Below are positions 7,646-15,341 of a stretch of 49,646 bases of DNA, in pieces; the first letter of the stretch is position 1; the number at the start of each line of letters is the position of its first letter. Source of the stretch: Candidatus Gemmiger stercoravium (GTDB taxonomy: Bacteria > Bacillota > Clostridia > Oscillospirales > Ruminococcaceae); NCBI GenBank assembly GCA_019119835.1, contig DWWE01000073.1, positions 1-49,646 on the forward strand. The letters are read 5' to 3'. The notes under the pieces were generated by a model. The model did no database searches. It had not been told where the DNA came from and saw only the letters and a list, made by a program, of their open reading frames with translations. Made by a program: the position numbers and the translations under genes.

Positions 7646-9238
7646 TCAGTAATTCAGTCTTGCCATGGCGGGGAAAACCTGCCGGGCGCTGAAGCGTCCG
7701 TTGGGACCGAACATCTCGAAATGGCAGTGGGCGCCAAGGGAATACCCGGTGTTGCCCACATAACCGATCAGCTGCCCCTGCTCCACATGCTCGCCCTGGG
7801 TCACCACAAACCGGATCATGTGACCGTACAGTGTGCGATACCCGTTTTCGTGGTCGATCTCCACATAGTTGCCGTAACTGTTGTAGTCGCCCTGGGTCCG
7901 GATCCCGTTCCAGTAATAGGCGGTGACCACGGTGCCGGCGGCCGACGCAATGATCGGGGTGCCTTCCGGCGCCGCGATGTCGGTGCCGGTGTGGCCGCCG
8001 CCCATCCAGCGGCTGATCTGCCGGTACTGGGGCACCGGCCAGACAAACTCCTGCCCGCCGATCTCTCCGTACATGGAATCCTTCAGCTGGGTGCCGGTCA
8101 CCAGATGCTCGGTCACCGGCTCCCGCAGCGTCTCCACAGCGATGGTGCGCACCTCGGTGGCGGCGCCGTCCACAAAAACCGTATCCTGGGTGACTTCCTG
8201 CAGGCCGTCCTCGCCGGCCTGCAGCTGCACCGTCTCGCCGTACTCGTAGGCGGCGGATTCCTCGGTGTAGGTGGGGTAGGGGATAGCCTCGGTGTAGGTA
8301 CGCCGCTCAATGGTGCAGATCTGCAGCGGCTGGTCCTCGGCCTCGTTCAGCTGGCGGATCACCTCCGACATCGGCAGGACCGAATCGGCAAAGAACAGCC
8401 CGTCCGTCAGCTGGACCTGGCCGCGGAACTCCACCCGCTGATCCGGGTCGTACACGTCGGCATGGGGCGCCAGCAGGCTCTGCAGGTAACTGCGCAGGTG
8501 GTCTCCCTCGTCGGTGACCATCTGCAGCGCCCCGTCCACATAGACGGCGGTGGCCTGCTGCAGCGTACCGCCGGAAGCCTGCAGCAGCGCATTGACCAGC
8601 TGTGTCTGGGTCATCGGCCGGGCAAAGGTCACGGCAAGCCGGTAACCGGGGTCCACCTGAATGGCCTCCTCGTCCCACCCGCGGCCGGCGGCCAGCGAGA
8701 CCTCCCGGGCATTCTCGATCCGCTCGTGGACCACGGCCTGGGCGGCGTCCAGAACCTGTTCGTTCTGGATGTAGCCGATCACCTGGCCGTCCACCTCCAC
8801 CTGCAGCAGATAGGGGCGCCCCAGCCAGGTGCGCACCAGCAGCACGCAGCCGGCGGCCGCCAGCACCACGGCGGCCCGGCCGGCGGCCCGGCCCAGCTGT
8901 GCGGCGCGGCCGGTGGCCCGGGCCTGGGGTTCCGGCAGCAGGGCCAGCAGCGGCCGGGTCAGCATGGCCAGCAGGTCCCGCAGCACATGGGCGCAGGCAG
9001 CCAGCAGCCAAAGCAGCCCCCGGGCGGTCAGAATGATCCGGTATTCCAGCAAAAAGCCGATCTGATATAAAAACTGTCCGATCTCGTGCCAGTAGGGCAG
9101 CGAGCGGACCCGGGCCGCCAGGCGGGAATGGCGGGCGGTCTTGCGCCGGCTGCGCTTCCATCGGCGGACGGTCCGCCGGCATCGCCAGTCGTCCAGACGC
9201 CGCTGCAGCGGCCCGGAAGGGGAAAGGTTCGTTTTCAT
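7646..9238 (-). CDS. Membrane-anchored G5/M23 peptidoglycan endopeptidase
   Basis: A 530-residue envelope protein that probably cleaves peptide cross-links in peptidoglycan. It has a strongly basic cytoplasmic N-terminus, hydrophobic stretches around residues 50-100 and a clear transmembrane anchor near 123-137. A long extracytoplasmic stalk follows, with a G5-like domain about 305-385, and a C-terminal M23 (LytM) domain about 395-525. The zinc ligands are visible: H416 and D420 in GGGHTGTDIAAP, and H504/H506 in GAHCHFEMF. All four are intact, so activity is expected, unlike degenerate EnvC-type relatives. It is transcribed alone from its own promoter at 9336-9364 and ends opposite the ribosomal operon. 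Confidence 0.9.
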   Translation of the reverse strand: MKTNLSPSGPLQRRLDDWRCRRTVRRWKRSRRKTARHSRLAARVRSLPYWHEIGQFLYQIGFLLEYRIILTARGLLWLLAACAHVLRDLLAMLTRPLLALLPEPQARATGRAAQLGRAAGRAAVVLAAAGCVLLVRTWLGRPYLLQVEVDGQVIGYIQNEQVLDAAQAVVHERIENAREVSLAAGRGWDEEAIQVDPGYRLAVTFARPMTQTQLVNALLQASGGTLQQATAVYVDGALQMVTDEGDHLRSYLQSLLAPHADVYDPDQRVEFRGQVQLTDGLFFADSVLPMSEVIRQLNEAEDQPLQICTIERRTYTEAIPYPTYTEESAAYEYGETVQLQAGEDGLQEVTQDTVFVDGAATEVRTIAVETLREPVTEHLVTGTQLKDSMYGEIGGQEFVWPVPQYRQISRWMGGGHTGTDIAAPEGTPIIASAAGTVVTAYYWNGIRTQGDYNSYGNYVEIDHENGYRTLYGHMIRFVVTQGEHVEQGQLIGYVGNTGYSLGAHCHFEMFGPNGRFSARQVFPAMARLNY

Positions 9239-9335
9239 CTCTATCAGTAAAACCAGGCGGCCCGTTTGGCCGCAGCAGGGAAGCAGCGGAACAGAAAACC
9301 GGTCGGTTTATTGCAATAGACCAACCGCTGCTTTC

Positions 9336-9364
9336 AGTGTACCACACCCCCTGCGCCCTGTCAA
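9336..9364 (-). promoter_or_regulatory. Promoter of the M23 peptidase gene
   Basis: Read on the minus strand: TTGACA, a 17-nt spacer ending TGTGG, then TACACT. The -35 is consensus and TGG before the -10 gives an extended -10. The predicted start is about 90 nt upstream of the ATG. Confidence 0.75.
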
Positions 9365-9663
9365 GAAAACTGGTCCGACGGCAGGGGTGGCGTCAATGGG
9401 ACCGGTCGGCAAGGGGAGTTGAGAATCTTTTGAAAAATATTTGTAAAATCTACCAGAAATCTTTCGGCCGGCGCATGAAAGGGGTGTGCAAGGTGCGGAA
9501 AATGACAAGATTCGAAAAAAAGCGACGCTAAGATAATGATTTTGCACGGGGGCTGTGTTACAATAAAGATGAACCATCCTGTGCTGAAGTCCCCCTGTGC
9601 CCGGTTCGCACAGAGGGCGGCTTTCTGGTGTTTGGAAACAGAATAGAAGTGAAGGAGACGTTT
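9365..9663. other. Intergenic region upstream of the PRPP synthetase gene
   Basis: The 425-nt space between the divergent M23 and PRPP synthetase genes is non-coding. The left third carries the M23 promoter and leader. The middle (about 9420-9545) is A-rich and otherwise featureless to me. At 9556-9564 there is an extended -10 candidate TGTTACAAT for the plus-strand gene, without a convincing -35. A leader of about 90 nt and a GAAGGAG ribosome binding site precede ATG 9664. Confidence 0.5.
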
Positions 9664-10827
9664 ATGGCTGAACAAAATCTTGGCCCTCGTGACTTTTTTG
9701 CAAAGGAAGATGCGATTGCCGACCTGGGCCTGCTTGTCTGCCCCGGCGCTGAGGAACTGGCCAACCTGGTGGACGGCCACCTGGTCCGCTGGGCGCGGGA
9801 GGTCGGCCTTGATGTAGACAGCTTCATCATCCCGTCCGACTGCCCCCGCTTCCAGTCCGGCGATGCCAAGGGGCTGGTCAAGGCTTCCACCCGCGGGGAC
9901 GACATCTTCATTTTCGTGGACCCGGGCAACTACAGCGTGACCTACAAACTGTTCGGCTATGAGAACCGTCTCTCCCCGGACGATCACTTCCAGAACCTGC
10001 TGCGCCTGATCCAGGCGGTGTCCGGCCGCGCCCACCGCATCAGCGTGATCATGCCCAGCCTGTACGGCGGCCGGCAGCATCGCCGGGTCAGCCGCGAAAG
10101 TCTGGACTGTGCCTTTGCGCTGCAGCAGCTGCGGTCGGTGGGGGTCAAGAACATCATCACCTTTGACGCCCACGACCCCCGCGTCCAGAACGCCGTGCCC
10201 ACCATGAGCTTCGACAACGTCATGCCCACCTACCAGGTGCTCAAGTGCCTGCTGCACCATGTGCCGGACGTGCGTTTCGACAAGGAACATTTCATGGTCG
10301 TCTCCCCCGACGAGGGCGCCATGAACCGCAACATGTACTATTCCAGCGTGCTGGGCTGCAACCTGGGTATGTTCTACAAGCGGCGGGACTACTCCCGCAT
10401 CGTCAACGGCCGCAACCCCATCGTCGCCCATGAATATCTGGGCGAGAGCGTGGAGGGCAAGGATGTCTTCATCGCCGACGACATCATCGCCTCCGGCGAG
10501 AGCATGCTGGACATCGCCTACGGCCTGAAGATGCGCGGCGCCCGCAAGATCTTTACCTACGCCACCTTCCCGCTGTTCACCGCCGGCCTGGACAAGTTCG
10601 ACAAGGCTTACCAGGACGGCATCGTGGCCGCCGTGCTGGGCACCAACCTGACCTACCGCACCCCCGAGCTGCTGGGCCGCGAGTGGTACCACGATGTGGA
10701 CGTGTCCAAGTATACCGCCTACTTCATCGCCGCCATCAACCACGACAAGAGCGTTTCCAGCATCATCGACCCGATCACCAAGATCCGCGCCCTGCTGGAC
10801 CGCCACGGCATCCAGCTGGGCGGCTGA
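9664..10827 (+). CDS. prs: Ribose-phosphate pyrophosphokinase (long divergent form)
   Basis: Expected to make PRPP from ribose 5-phosphate and ATP for nucleotide, His and Trp synthesis. Two fused phosphoribosyltransferase-like halves are recognisable. FDAHD at 167-171 corresponds to the DLHA motif, and DVFIADDIIASGES at about 267-280 is the PRPP-binding loop. MPSLYGGRQHRRVSRES (130-146) stands where canonical enzymes have the arginine-rich flexible loop. At 387 residues it is about 70 longer than the usual 315, and its N-terminus is unlike the standard enzyme, so it belongs to a divergent clade. ATG 9664 follows GAAGGAG. Function is likely but inferred by family. Confidence 0.82.
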   Translation: MAEQNLGPRDFFAKEDAIADLGLLVCPGAEELANLVDGHLVRWAREVGLDVDSFIIPSDCPRFQSGDAKGLVKASTRGDDIFIFVDPGNYSVTYKLFGYENRLSPDDHFQNLLRLIQAVSGRAHRISVIMPSLYGGRQHRRVSRESLDCAFALQQLRSVGVKNIITFDAHDPRVQNAVPTMSFDNVMPTYQVLKCLLHHVPDVRFDKEHFMVVSPDEGAMNRNMYYSSVLGCNLGMFYKRRDYSRIVNGRNPIVAHEYLGESVEGKDVFIADDIIASGESMLDIAYGLKMRGARKIFTYATFPLFTAGLDKFDKAYQDGIVAAVLGTNLTYRTPELLGREWYHDVDVSKYTAYFIAAINHDKSVSSIIDPITKIRALLDRHGIQLGG

Positions 10828-10860
10828 GCGTTCTGAACGCAGACAACCGCATCCTTTCCT

Positions 10861-10894
10861 TTTTGCCTGTGCCGCTTTGCCGGCACAGGCAAAA
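10861..10894. terminator. Hairpin after the PRPP synthetase gene
   Basis: A perfect 14-bp stem, TTTTGCCTGTGCCG pairing with CGGCACAGGCAAAA, and a 6-nt loop. The T-run is on the 5' arm and the A-run on the 3' arm, so there is no free U-tail in either direction; it may slow or stop transcription, or stabilise the 3' end. Confidence 0.55.
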
Positions 10895-10897
10895 AGT

Positions 10898-10926
10898 TTG
10901 CATTCGACCGGTCGGTCCGGTATACT
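10898..10926 (+). promoter_or_regulatory. Promoter of the murD operon
   Basis: TTGCAT, a 17-nt spacer and TATACT, immediately after the hairpin. It would start transcription about 57 nt before the murD ATG. Confidence 0.75.
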
Positions 10927-10989
10927 ATGGGGTGGGAAAAAGCCCGCGGCAAGGCGCCGTGACCTGCCTTGCCGGAAAGGAGAAACTGT

Positions 10990-12405
10990 ATGTTGCCCAT
11001 CGAACAACTGCGCGCCCTGGTGCAGGGCAAAAAGGTGGCCTTTATCGGGGCCGGAGTCAGTCATAAACAATGTATCGAACAGTTTGTCTCGCTGGGGGCG
11101 CAGGTGACCCTCTGCGACCAGAAACCGGACCTGGCGGCCTTCGGCGACTATGCCGACACGCTGCGCCGCCTGCATGTGGGGCTCAGCCTGGGGGAACATT
11201 ATACCGACGGCTTTGCCGGGCAGGACATCATCATGCGCACCCCCGGGTACGAATACTTCCGCCCGGAACTGCAGGCGGCCAGGGCGGCCGGCGCCCTCGT
11301 CACCAGCGAGGTGGAACTCTTTTTCGCCTACTGCCCCTGTGAGATCGTGGCCGTGACCGGTTCGGACGGCAAGACCACCACCACCACCCTCATCGCCAAA
11401 ATGCTGGAAGCAGCCGGCCGCACCGTGCTGCTGGGGGGCAACATCGGCGCGGCGCTGCTGCCCCGCCTGGCCGAAGGCCGGCCGGAGGATGTGGCGGTGG
11501 TGGAACTGTCCAGCTTCCAGCTTATCAGTATGCGCCGCAGCCCCAGGGTGGCGGTGGTCACCAACGTGACCCCCAACCACCTGGACCACCACAAGGATAT
11601 GCAGGAATACATCGACGCCAAGCGCAACATCCTGCTGTGGCAGACCCCGCCCTGCCGTGCGGTGCTGGGGTATGAAAACGACATCACCCGCGCCATGGTC
11701 GGGGACTGCAAGGGCACCCAGGTCTGGTTCACCCGCCTGCACGAGATCGACAACGGCGCCTTCCTGCGCGCTGAAGACGACACCCTCTGCTATGCCGACA
11801 ACGGCGTCGTCACCCCCATCCTGCCCCGGGCCCGGGTCCGGCTGCGGGGGCTGCACAATGTGGAGAACCTGCTGGCTGCCATGGCGGCCGTCTGGGGCAT
11901 GGTGCCGGTATCGGTCATGGCGCAGGTGGCCTCCACCTTCACCGGGGTGGAACACCGCATCGAGCCGGTGCGGCTGCTGGACGGGGTGCAGTATTACAAC
12001 GACTCCATCGCCACCAGCCCCACCCGCACCATCGCCGGGCTGCGCAGCTTTGACCAGAAGCTCATCCTCATTGCCGGCGGCTATGACAAAAAGATCAGCT
12101 ATGCCCCCCTGGCGCCCGAGCTCATCGCCCATGTCAAGGTGCTGGTGCTGATGGGCGCCACCGGCCCCATCATTGAGCGGGAGGTCCGCGCCCTGCCGGA
12201 ATTTGCCGCAAGCGGGCTGCAGATCCTCCATGCGCAGGATATGCAGCAGGCGGTGGAGCTGGCCCGGGCTGCCGCCCGCCCCGGGGATATTGTCAGCCTG
12301 TCGCCGGCCTCCGCCTCCTTTGACCGCTACCCCAACTTTGAAGCCCGCGGCCGGGAATACAAGCAGATCGTCAACGCCCTGCCCGAAGCGGAGCCCCGGG
12401 CATGA
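10990..12405 (+). CDS. murD: UDP-N-acetylmuramoyl-L-alanine--D-glutamate ligase
   Basis: Adds D-glutamate to UDP-MurNAc-L-Ala in peptidoglycan precursor synthesis in the cytoplasm. The 471-residue protein has an N-terminal Rossmann-like UMAG-binding domain (KKVAFIGAGVSHK) and the Mur ligase ATP loop GSDGKTT at 124-130. NVTPNHLDHHKDMQEYI and HNVENLLAAMAA follow. The C-terminal MurD hallmark LSPASASFDRYPNFEARG is clear. ATG 10990 was chosen over an upstream in-frame ATG at 10969 because AAGGAG lies just before 10990. It is separate from a dcw cluster. Its 3' end overlaps the next gene by 4 nt. Confidence 0.95.
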   Translation: MLPIEQLRALVQGKKVAFIGAGVSHKQCIEQFVSLGAQVTLCDQKPDLAAFGDYADTLRRLHVGLSLGEHYTDGFAGQDIIMRTPGYEYFRPELQAARAAGALVTSEVELFFAYCPCEIVAVTGSDGKTTTTTLIAKMLEAAGRTVLLGGNIGAALLPRLAEGRPEDVAVVELSSFQLISMRRSPRVAVVTNVTPNHLDHHKDMQEYIDAKRNILLWQTPPCRAVLGYENDITRAMVGDCKGTQVWFTRLHEIDNGAFLRAEDDTLCYADNGVVTPILPRARVRLRGLHNVENLLAAMAAVWGMVPVSVMAQVASTFTGVEHRIEPVRLLDGVQYYNDSIATSPTRTIAGLRSFDQKLILIAGGYDKKISYAPLAPELIAHVKVLVLMGATGPIIEREVRALPEFAASGLQILHAQDMQQAVELARAAARPGDIVSLSPASASFDRYPNFEARGREYKQIVNALPEAEPRA

Positions 12406-13187
12406 GCGGCATCCGGCTGCTGCACACGCAGGCGGACAAGGCGGCGTTTGCCGGCGCCATCGCCGGCAAACCCTTCTTCCGGTCGCTGCTGGGGCGGGAC
12501 CTGCAGCTCTGGGCGGACAACCCCGGCGCGGCCACCAAGCTGTACGTCCTGCCCCGGGCGGCGCTGGCCCTGTCGGGGCGCAGCGCCCAGCTCTGCGGCC
12601 CGGTGGAGGATTGGGAGGAACTGACCCTTTTCCTGCGGTTCGCCGGGGTGGAAAAGCTCGTGGCCGACCGCCCGGTCCCGCTGCCGCTGCGCGGTCAGCT
12701 GCATCTGTTCGGGCTGGAGGCAGGGCAGAGCCTGCCGCTGGCCGCCCCGCCTGCCGACCTGACGCTGGACAGGGCCCCGGCCATCGGGGCGGTGGCCGAG
12801 ATGGCCTTCCCTGGGGAGGAGAACGCCGCCCGGCGGGACGCATTTTACTCCGAGACCTGCACCGCCGTGGCCCACGGCCTGGCCCGGGTCTGGGCGCTGC
12901 GGGCGGCCGACGGCTGCCTGGTCAGCATGGTGGGCGCCTATGCCATGGCGAACGGCGAAGCCTACCTGGCCACCGGGGAGACCGTTCCCGAACGCCGGGG
13001 GCAGGGCATCGGCGGTTGGCTGATCCCGGCGCTGGCCAATGCGCTGGCGGCCGAGGGCTGGCAGGTGACGCTGCTGTGTGAGGAAAAGCGCTGCCGCTTT
13101 TATACCCGCCTGGGCTTCCGGCCGCTGGGCGGGTACGGGCAGTATCGGCTGCCTGAACCAAGACAAGACCAAAAGGAAGAACCGTGA
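12402..13187 (+). CDS. GNAT-family N-acetyltransferase
   Basis: A 261-residue protein. The C-terminal half is a GNAT domain: the acetyl-CoA loop is RGQGIG (199-204), and CEEKRCRFYTRLGF is the typical final segment. The N-terminal half (about 1-110) looks like a degenerate second GNAT-like lobe with no clear CoA loop. The start ATG overlaps the murD stop (ATGA), so it is translationally coupled. The substrate cannot be read from the sequence; murD context might suggest a cell-wall or amino-acid substrate, but this is only a guess. Confidence 0.85.
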   Translation: MSGIRLLHTQADKAAFAGAIAGKPFFRSLLGRDLQLWADNPGAATKLYVLPRAALALSGRSAQLCGPVEDWEELTLFLRFAGVEKLVADRPVPLPLRGQLHLFGLEAGQSLPLAAPPADLTLDRAPAIGAVAEMAFPGEENAARRDAFYSETCTAVAHGLARVWALRAADGCLVSMVGAYAMANGEAYLATGETVPERRGQGIGGWLIPALANALAAEGWQVTLLCEEKRCRFYTRLGFRPLGGYGQYRLPEPRQDQKEEP

Positions 13188-14446
13188 TGATCGAAGAATT
13201 TTACGACCTGAAACCCCAGGTGCTGGCGCTGGACCGCCAGGCCCTGGACCTGTGCCGGGCCCCCTTCGCCCATGTGGAGGAGATCCGGGACTACAACCAG
13301 CTCAAGATGCTCCGCGCCTTCACCGATTCCGGCGTGGAGGCCCGGCACTTCTGGGGGTCCAGCGGGTACGGCGTCTGGGACGACAGCCGCAACAAGCTGG
13401 AGGAAGTCTTTGCCCGCTGCATGGGGGCCGAAGCCGCCCTGGTGCGCCCCCAGTTCATGAGCGGCACCCACACGCTGGCCGTGGCCCTGTTCGGGCTGCT
13501 GCGCCCCGGCGATACGCTGCTGGCCGCCACCGGCCGCCCCTACGACACGCTGGAAGGCGTCATCGGCCTGGGGGAAGCCGGCAAGGGCTGCGGCACGCTG
13601 CGGGAATTCGGCGTGCTGTATGAGGAATGCCCGCTGCGCCCTGACCACACCCCCGACTATGACCTGATCGCCCGCAAGGCCCGCACCGCCCGGGTGGTAC
13701 ACATCCAGCGCAGCCGCGGGTACACCCAGCGCAACGCCTTTGACCTGGACACCATCCGCAAGGTGGCCCGGACGGCCCGCGCCGCCAACCCGGGCGCCGT
13801 GATTTTTGTGGACAACTGTTACGGGGAGTTCACCCAGAAACAGGAACCCCTGGCCGCCGGGGCCGACCTGATCGCCGGCAGCTTCATCAAGAACCCCGGC
13901 GGCGGCATCACCCCCACCGGCGGCTATATCGCCGGCCGCAAGGACCTGGTGGAAAAATGCAGCCACCGCTTCACCGCGCCCGGCATCGGGGCCGACCTGG
14001 GCTGCACCCAGGACAGCCTGCGGGACACCTTCCTGGGCTTCTACTATGCCCCCGGCGTCGTCTGCGAAGCGCTCAAGGCGGCGATCTACGCCCAGTGCCT
14101 GCTGGAGCTGGTCGGGGTCAAGCCGGTCCCCCGCTATACCGAGGACCACAACGACATCGTCACCTGCTTCGACTCGGGCAGTGCCGCTGCGCTGCAGGGC
14201 TTCTGCACCGGCATCCAGCACGGCAGCCCCATCGACAGCATCGTTACCCCCGAACCGGCCGATGAACCCGGCTACACCGATCAGGTCATCATGGCTTCGG
14301 GCAGTTTCACCGAGGGCAGCACCATCGAGATCTCCTGCGACGGGCCGCTGCGGGCGCCGTACACCTGCTACCTGCAGGGGGGCGTCAACTTCACCGCCGC
14401 CCGCGCCGCCATCCTCAACGCCGTACAAAACGCATTTTTTGCCTGA
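13187..14446 (+). CDS. Methionine gamma-lyase-family PLP protein (aluminium-resistance type)
   Basis: A 419-residue PLP-dependent enzyme of the family annotated as methionine gamma-lyase/aluminium resistance protein (PF06838), distantly related to cystathionine lyases. Visible features are the N-terminal ARHFWGSSGYGVWDDSRNKL, D209 in IFVDNCYGE for the PLP ring nitrogen, and the Schiff-base lysine K235 in GSFIKNPGGG. ATG 13187 overlaps the previous stop by one base (TGATG) and is better spaced from AAAAGGAAGA than the GTG at 13184. The chemistry of this family is not well defined; release of a thiol or sulphide from a sulphur amino acid is plausible. Confidence 0.88.
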   Translation: MIEEFYDLKPQVLALDRQALDLCRAPFAHVEEIRDYNQLKMLRAFTDSGVEARHFWGSSGYGVWDDSRNKLEEVFARCMGAEAALVRPQFMSGTHTLAVALFGLLRPGDTLLAATGRPYDTLEGVIGLGEAGKGCGTLREFGVLYEECPLRPDHTPDYDLIARKARTARVVHIQRSRGYTQRNAFDLDTIRKVARTARAANPGAVIFVDNCYGEFTQKQEPLAAGADLIAGSFIKNPGGGITPTGGYIAGRKDLVEKCSHRFTAPGIGADLGCTQDSLRDTFLGFYYAPGVVCEALKAAIYAQCLLELVGVKPVPRYTEDHNDIVTCFDSGSAAALQGFCTGIQHGSPIDSIVTPEPADEPGYTDQVIMASGSFTEGSTIEISCDGPLRAPYTCYLQGGVNFTAARAAILNAVQNAFFA

Positions 14447-14448
14447 GC

Positions 14449-14521
14449 GGCTATGCCGCGAAATCGCGCAAAGCGCGATGCAAAAACCGGCGGAGCGATG
14501 AGCGAGCCGGTACCCCTGCAA
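14449..14521. repeat. 73-bp direct repeat, copy 1
   Basis: Begins GGCTATGCCGCGAAATCGCG and ends CCCCTGCAA. It is identical to 14579-14651 except at one base (T14511 versus A14641). It contains the small hairpin ATCGCG-CAAAG-CGCGAT. The 57 nt between the copies are GC-rich and unrelated. It begins just after the stop of the PLP gene and does not code. Confidence 0.85.
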
Positions 14522-14578
14522 ACGGCCGCCGCCCAGGCGGCCATGGGGAGTGCCGGACACTTTGCCGTGCCGCCGGCA

Positions 14579-14651
14579 GGCTATGCCGCGAAATCGCGCA
14601 AAGCGCGATGCAAAAACCGGCGGAGCGATGAGCGAGCCGGAACCCCTGCAA
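14579..14651. repeat. 73-bp direct repeat, copy 2
   Basis: Second copy of the unit at 14449-14521, with a period of 130 bp. It ends 10 bp before the terminator stem at 14662. The unit may be a dispersed intergenic element or the product of a local duplication. Confidence 0.85.
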
Positions 14652-14661
14652 GCTTCACCCG

Positions 14662-14709
14662 AAAAGGCGGGGCGGATGTCAAAAACTCTTGACATTCGCC
14701 CCGCCTTTT
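14662..14709 (+). terminator. Terminator stem that contains the next promoter's -35 box
   Basis: 21-nt arms pair with a single G-U (left arm begins AAAAGGCGGGGCGG, right arm ends CCCCGCCTTTT) around a 6-nt loop. It would end transcription of the murD operon. The right arm begins TTGACA, which is also the -35 element of the promoter at 14689-14717. Confidence 0.7.
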
Positions 14710-14717
14710 GCTAGAAT
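14689..14717 (+). promoter_or_regulatory. Promoter of the membrane protein/Xre pair
   Basis: TTGACA, a 17-nt spacer and TAGAAT: the best consensus match in the window. The -35 hexamer is part of a loose palindrome TGTCAAAA-AC-TCTTGACA (14678-14695), and a perfect version of this motif follows the -10. Confidence 0.85.
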
Positions 14718-14722
14718 GAGAG

Positions 14723-14740
14723 TGTCAAAACATTTTGACA
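14723..14740. promoter_or_regulatory. Palindromic operator, TGTCAAAA-CA-TTTTGACA
   Basis: A perfect 8-2-8 inverted repeat located 5 nt downstream of the -10 element, over the expected transcription start. A 7-of-8 match to the same half-sites overlaps the -35. This is what a small dimeric helix-turn-helix repressor would bind; the Xre-type protein encoded two genes downstream is the obvious candidate. The binding protein is inferred. Confidence 0.7.
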
Positions 14741-14773
14741 TTCAACCTGCCGATCCGGGAAAGGAGTTTTTGT

Positions 14774-15079
14774 ATGAAAACCGGTACGATGACCCTGTTT
14801 TTGTGGCTGTTCCTGCTGTTTCTCGTCCTGCTCATTGTGCTGGACGTGGCCATGGTGATCTCACTGGTGGCCCCCGGCGACGAGCGCCGCCAGATGATCG
14901 TCTGGAAATCTTCGGCCTTCACGCTGCTGTCCACCGCGTGCTCCCTGGCGTTGGAGATCCTTATGGACCTGGCCAGCGGCCGTCCGCTGGACCAGAGCAA
15001 TCCGTTTGTGCAGCTGGGCGTCATTTCGCTGGTGTTCTTTCTCGCCACCATCTATTACAAAAGAAAGCACAGCGTGTGA
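14774..15079 (+). CDS. Small three-helix membrane protein
   Basis: A 101-residue hydrophobic protein with three predicted transmembrane segments, about 5-32, 46-64 and 80-96. The polar loop APGDERRQMIVWKSS lies between the first two, and a short basic C-terminus follows (YYKRKHSV). No domain of known function is recognised. It resembles the small membrane proteins that clostridia and bacilli often pair with a compact Xre regulator. ATG 14774 follows AAAGGAG; an in-frame ATG at 14735 lies inside the operator region and has no ribosome binding site. It is co-transcribed with the regulator 3 nt downstream. Confidence 0.75.
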   Translation: MKTGTMTLFLWLFLLFLVLLIVLDVAMVISLVAPGDERRQMIVWKSSAFTLLSTACSLALEILMDLASGRPLDQSNPFVQLGVISLVFFLATIYYKRKHSV

Positions 15080-15082
15080 ACG

Positions 15083-15280
15083 ATGAACAATTCCATCCAT
15101 GACCGCCGCCTGGCCCGGGGACTGTCCCAGCAGGAACTGGCCAACCGCTGCGGCGTTTCCCGCCAGACCATCAACGCCATCGAAAACGACAAATACGACC
15201 CCACCCTGGCCCTGGCCTTCCGCCTGGCCCAGGTGCTGGAAACCACGGTGGACGCTTTGTTCCAGCCGCCGGCCGGCTGA
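15083..15280 (+). CDS. Compact Xre/Cro-type transcriptional regulator
   Basis: A 65-residue protein that is almost entirely one helix-turn-helix domain. The segment LSQQELANRCGVSRQTINAI forms the two HTH helices, followed by ENDKYDPTLALAFRLAQVL, typical of the family. It starts 3 nt after the membrane protein stop, so the two are made together. It most likely represses its own operon through the TGTCAAAA/TTTTGACA sites at 14678-14740; this is inference from position and symmetry. The membrane partner may sense a signal that changes repressor activity. Confidence 0.88.
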   Translation: MNNSIHDRRLARGLSQQELANRCGVSRQTINAIENDKYDPTLALAFRLAQVLETTVDALFQPPAG

Positions 15281-15291
15281 GGCCCCACGCC

Positions 15292-15320
15292 TTGACAGAT
15301 CCCGGGCCGATGTATAAAAT
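15292..15320 (+). promoter_or_regulatory. Promoter ahead of a decayed membrane-protein fragment
   Basis: TTGACA, 17-nt spacer, TAAAAT. It lies just after the regulator stop and would transcribe the fragment at 15342-15527 and then the tRNA. Confidence 0.65.
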
Positions 15321-15341
15321 GGAGGGGATTTGAGGGAAAGG

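Noticed and set aside
9361-12843. An open frame of over 1,100 codons on the minus strand opposite prs, murD and the GNAT gene
   Set aside because: It is antisense to genes with clear family motifs, has repetitive composition rich in Gly, Ala, His and Gln, and lacks a ribosome binding site. Long antisense frames are common in GC-rich DNA with strong third-position bias.
14449-14651. The two 73-bp units as a mini CRISPR array
   Set aside because: Units are too long, there are only two, and the single spacer has no cas genes nearby.
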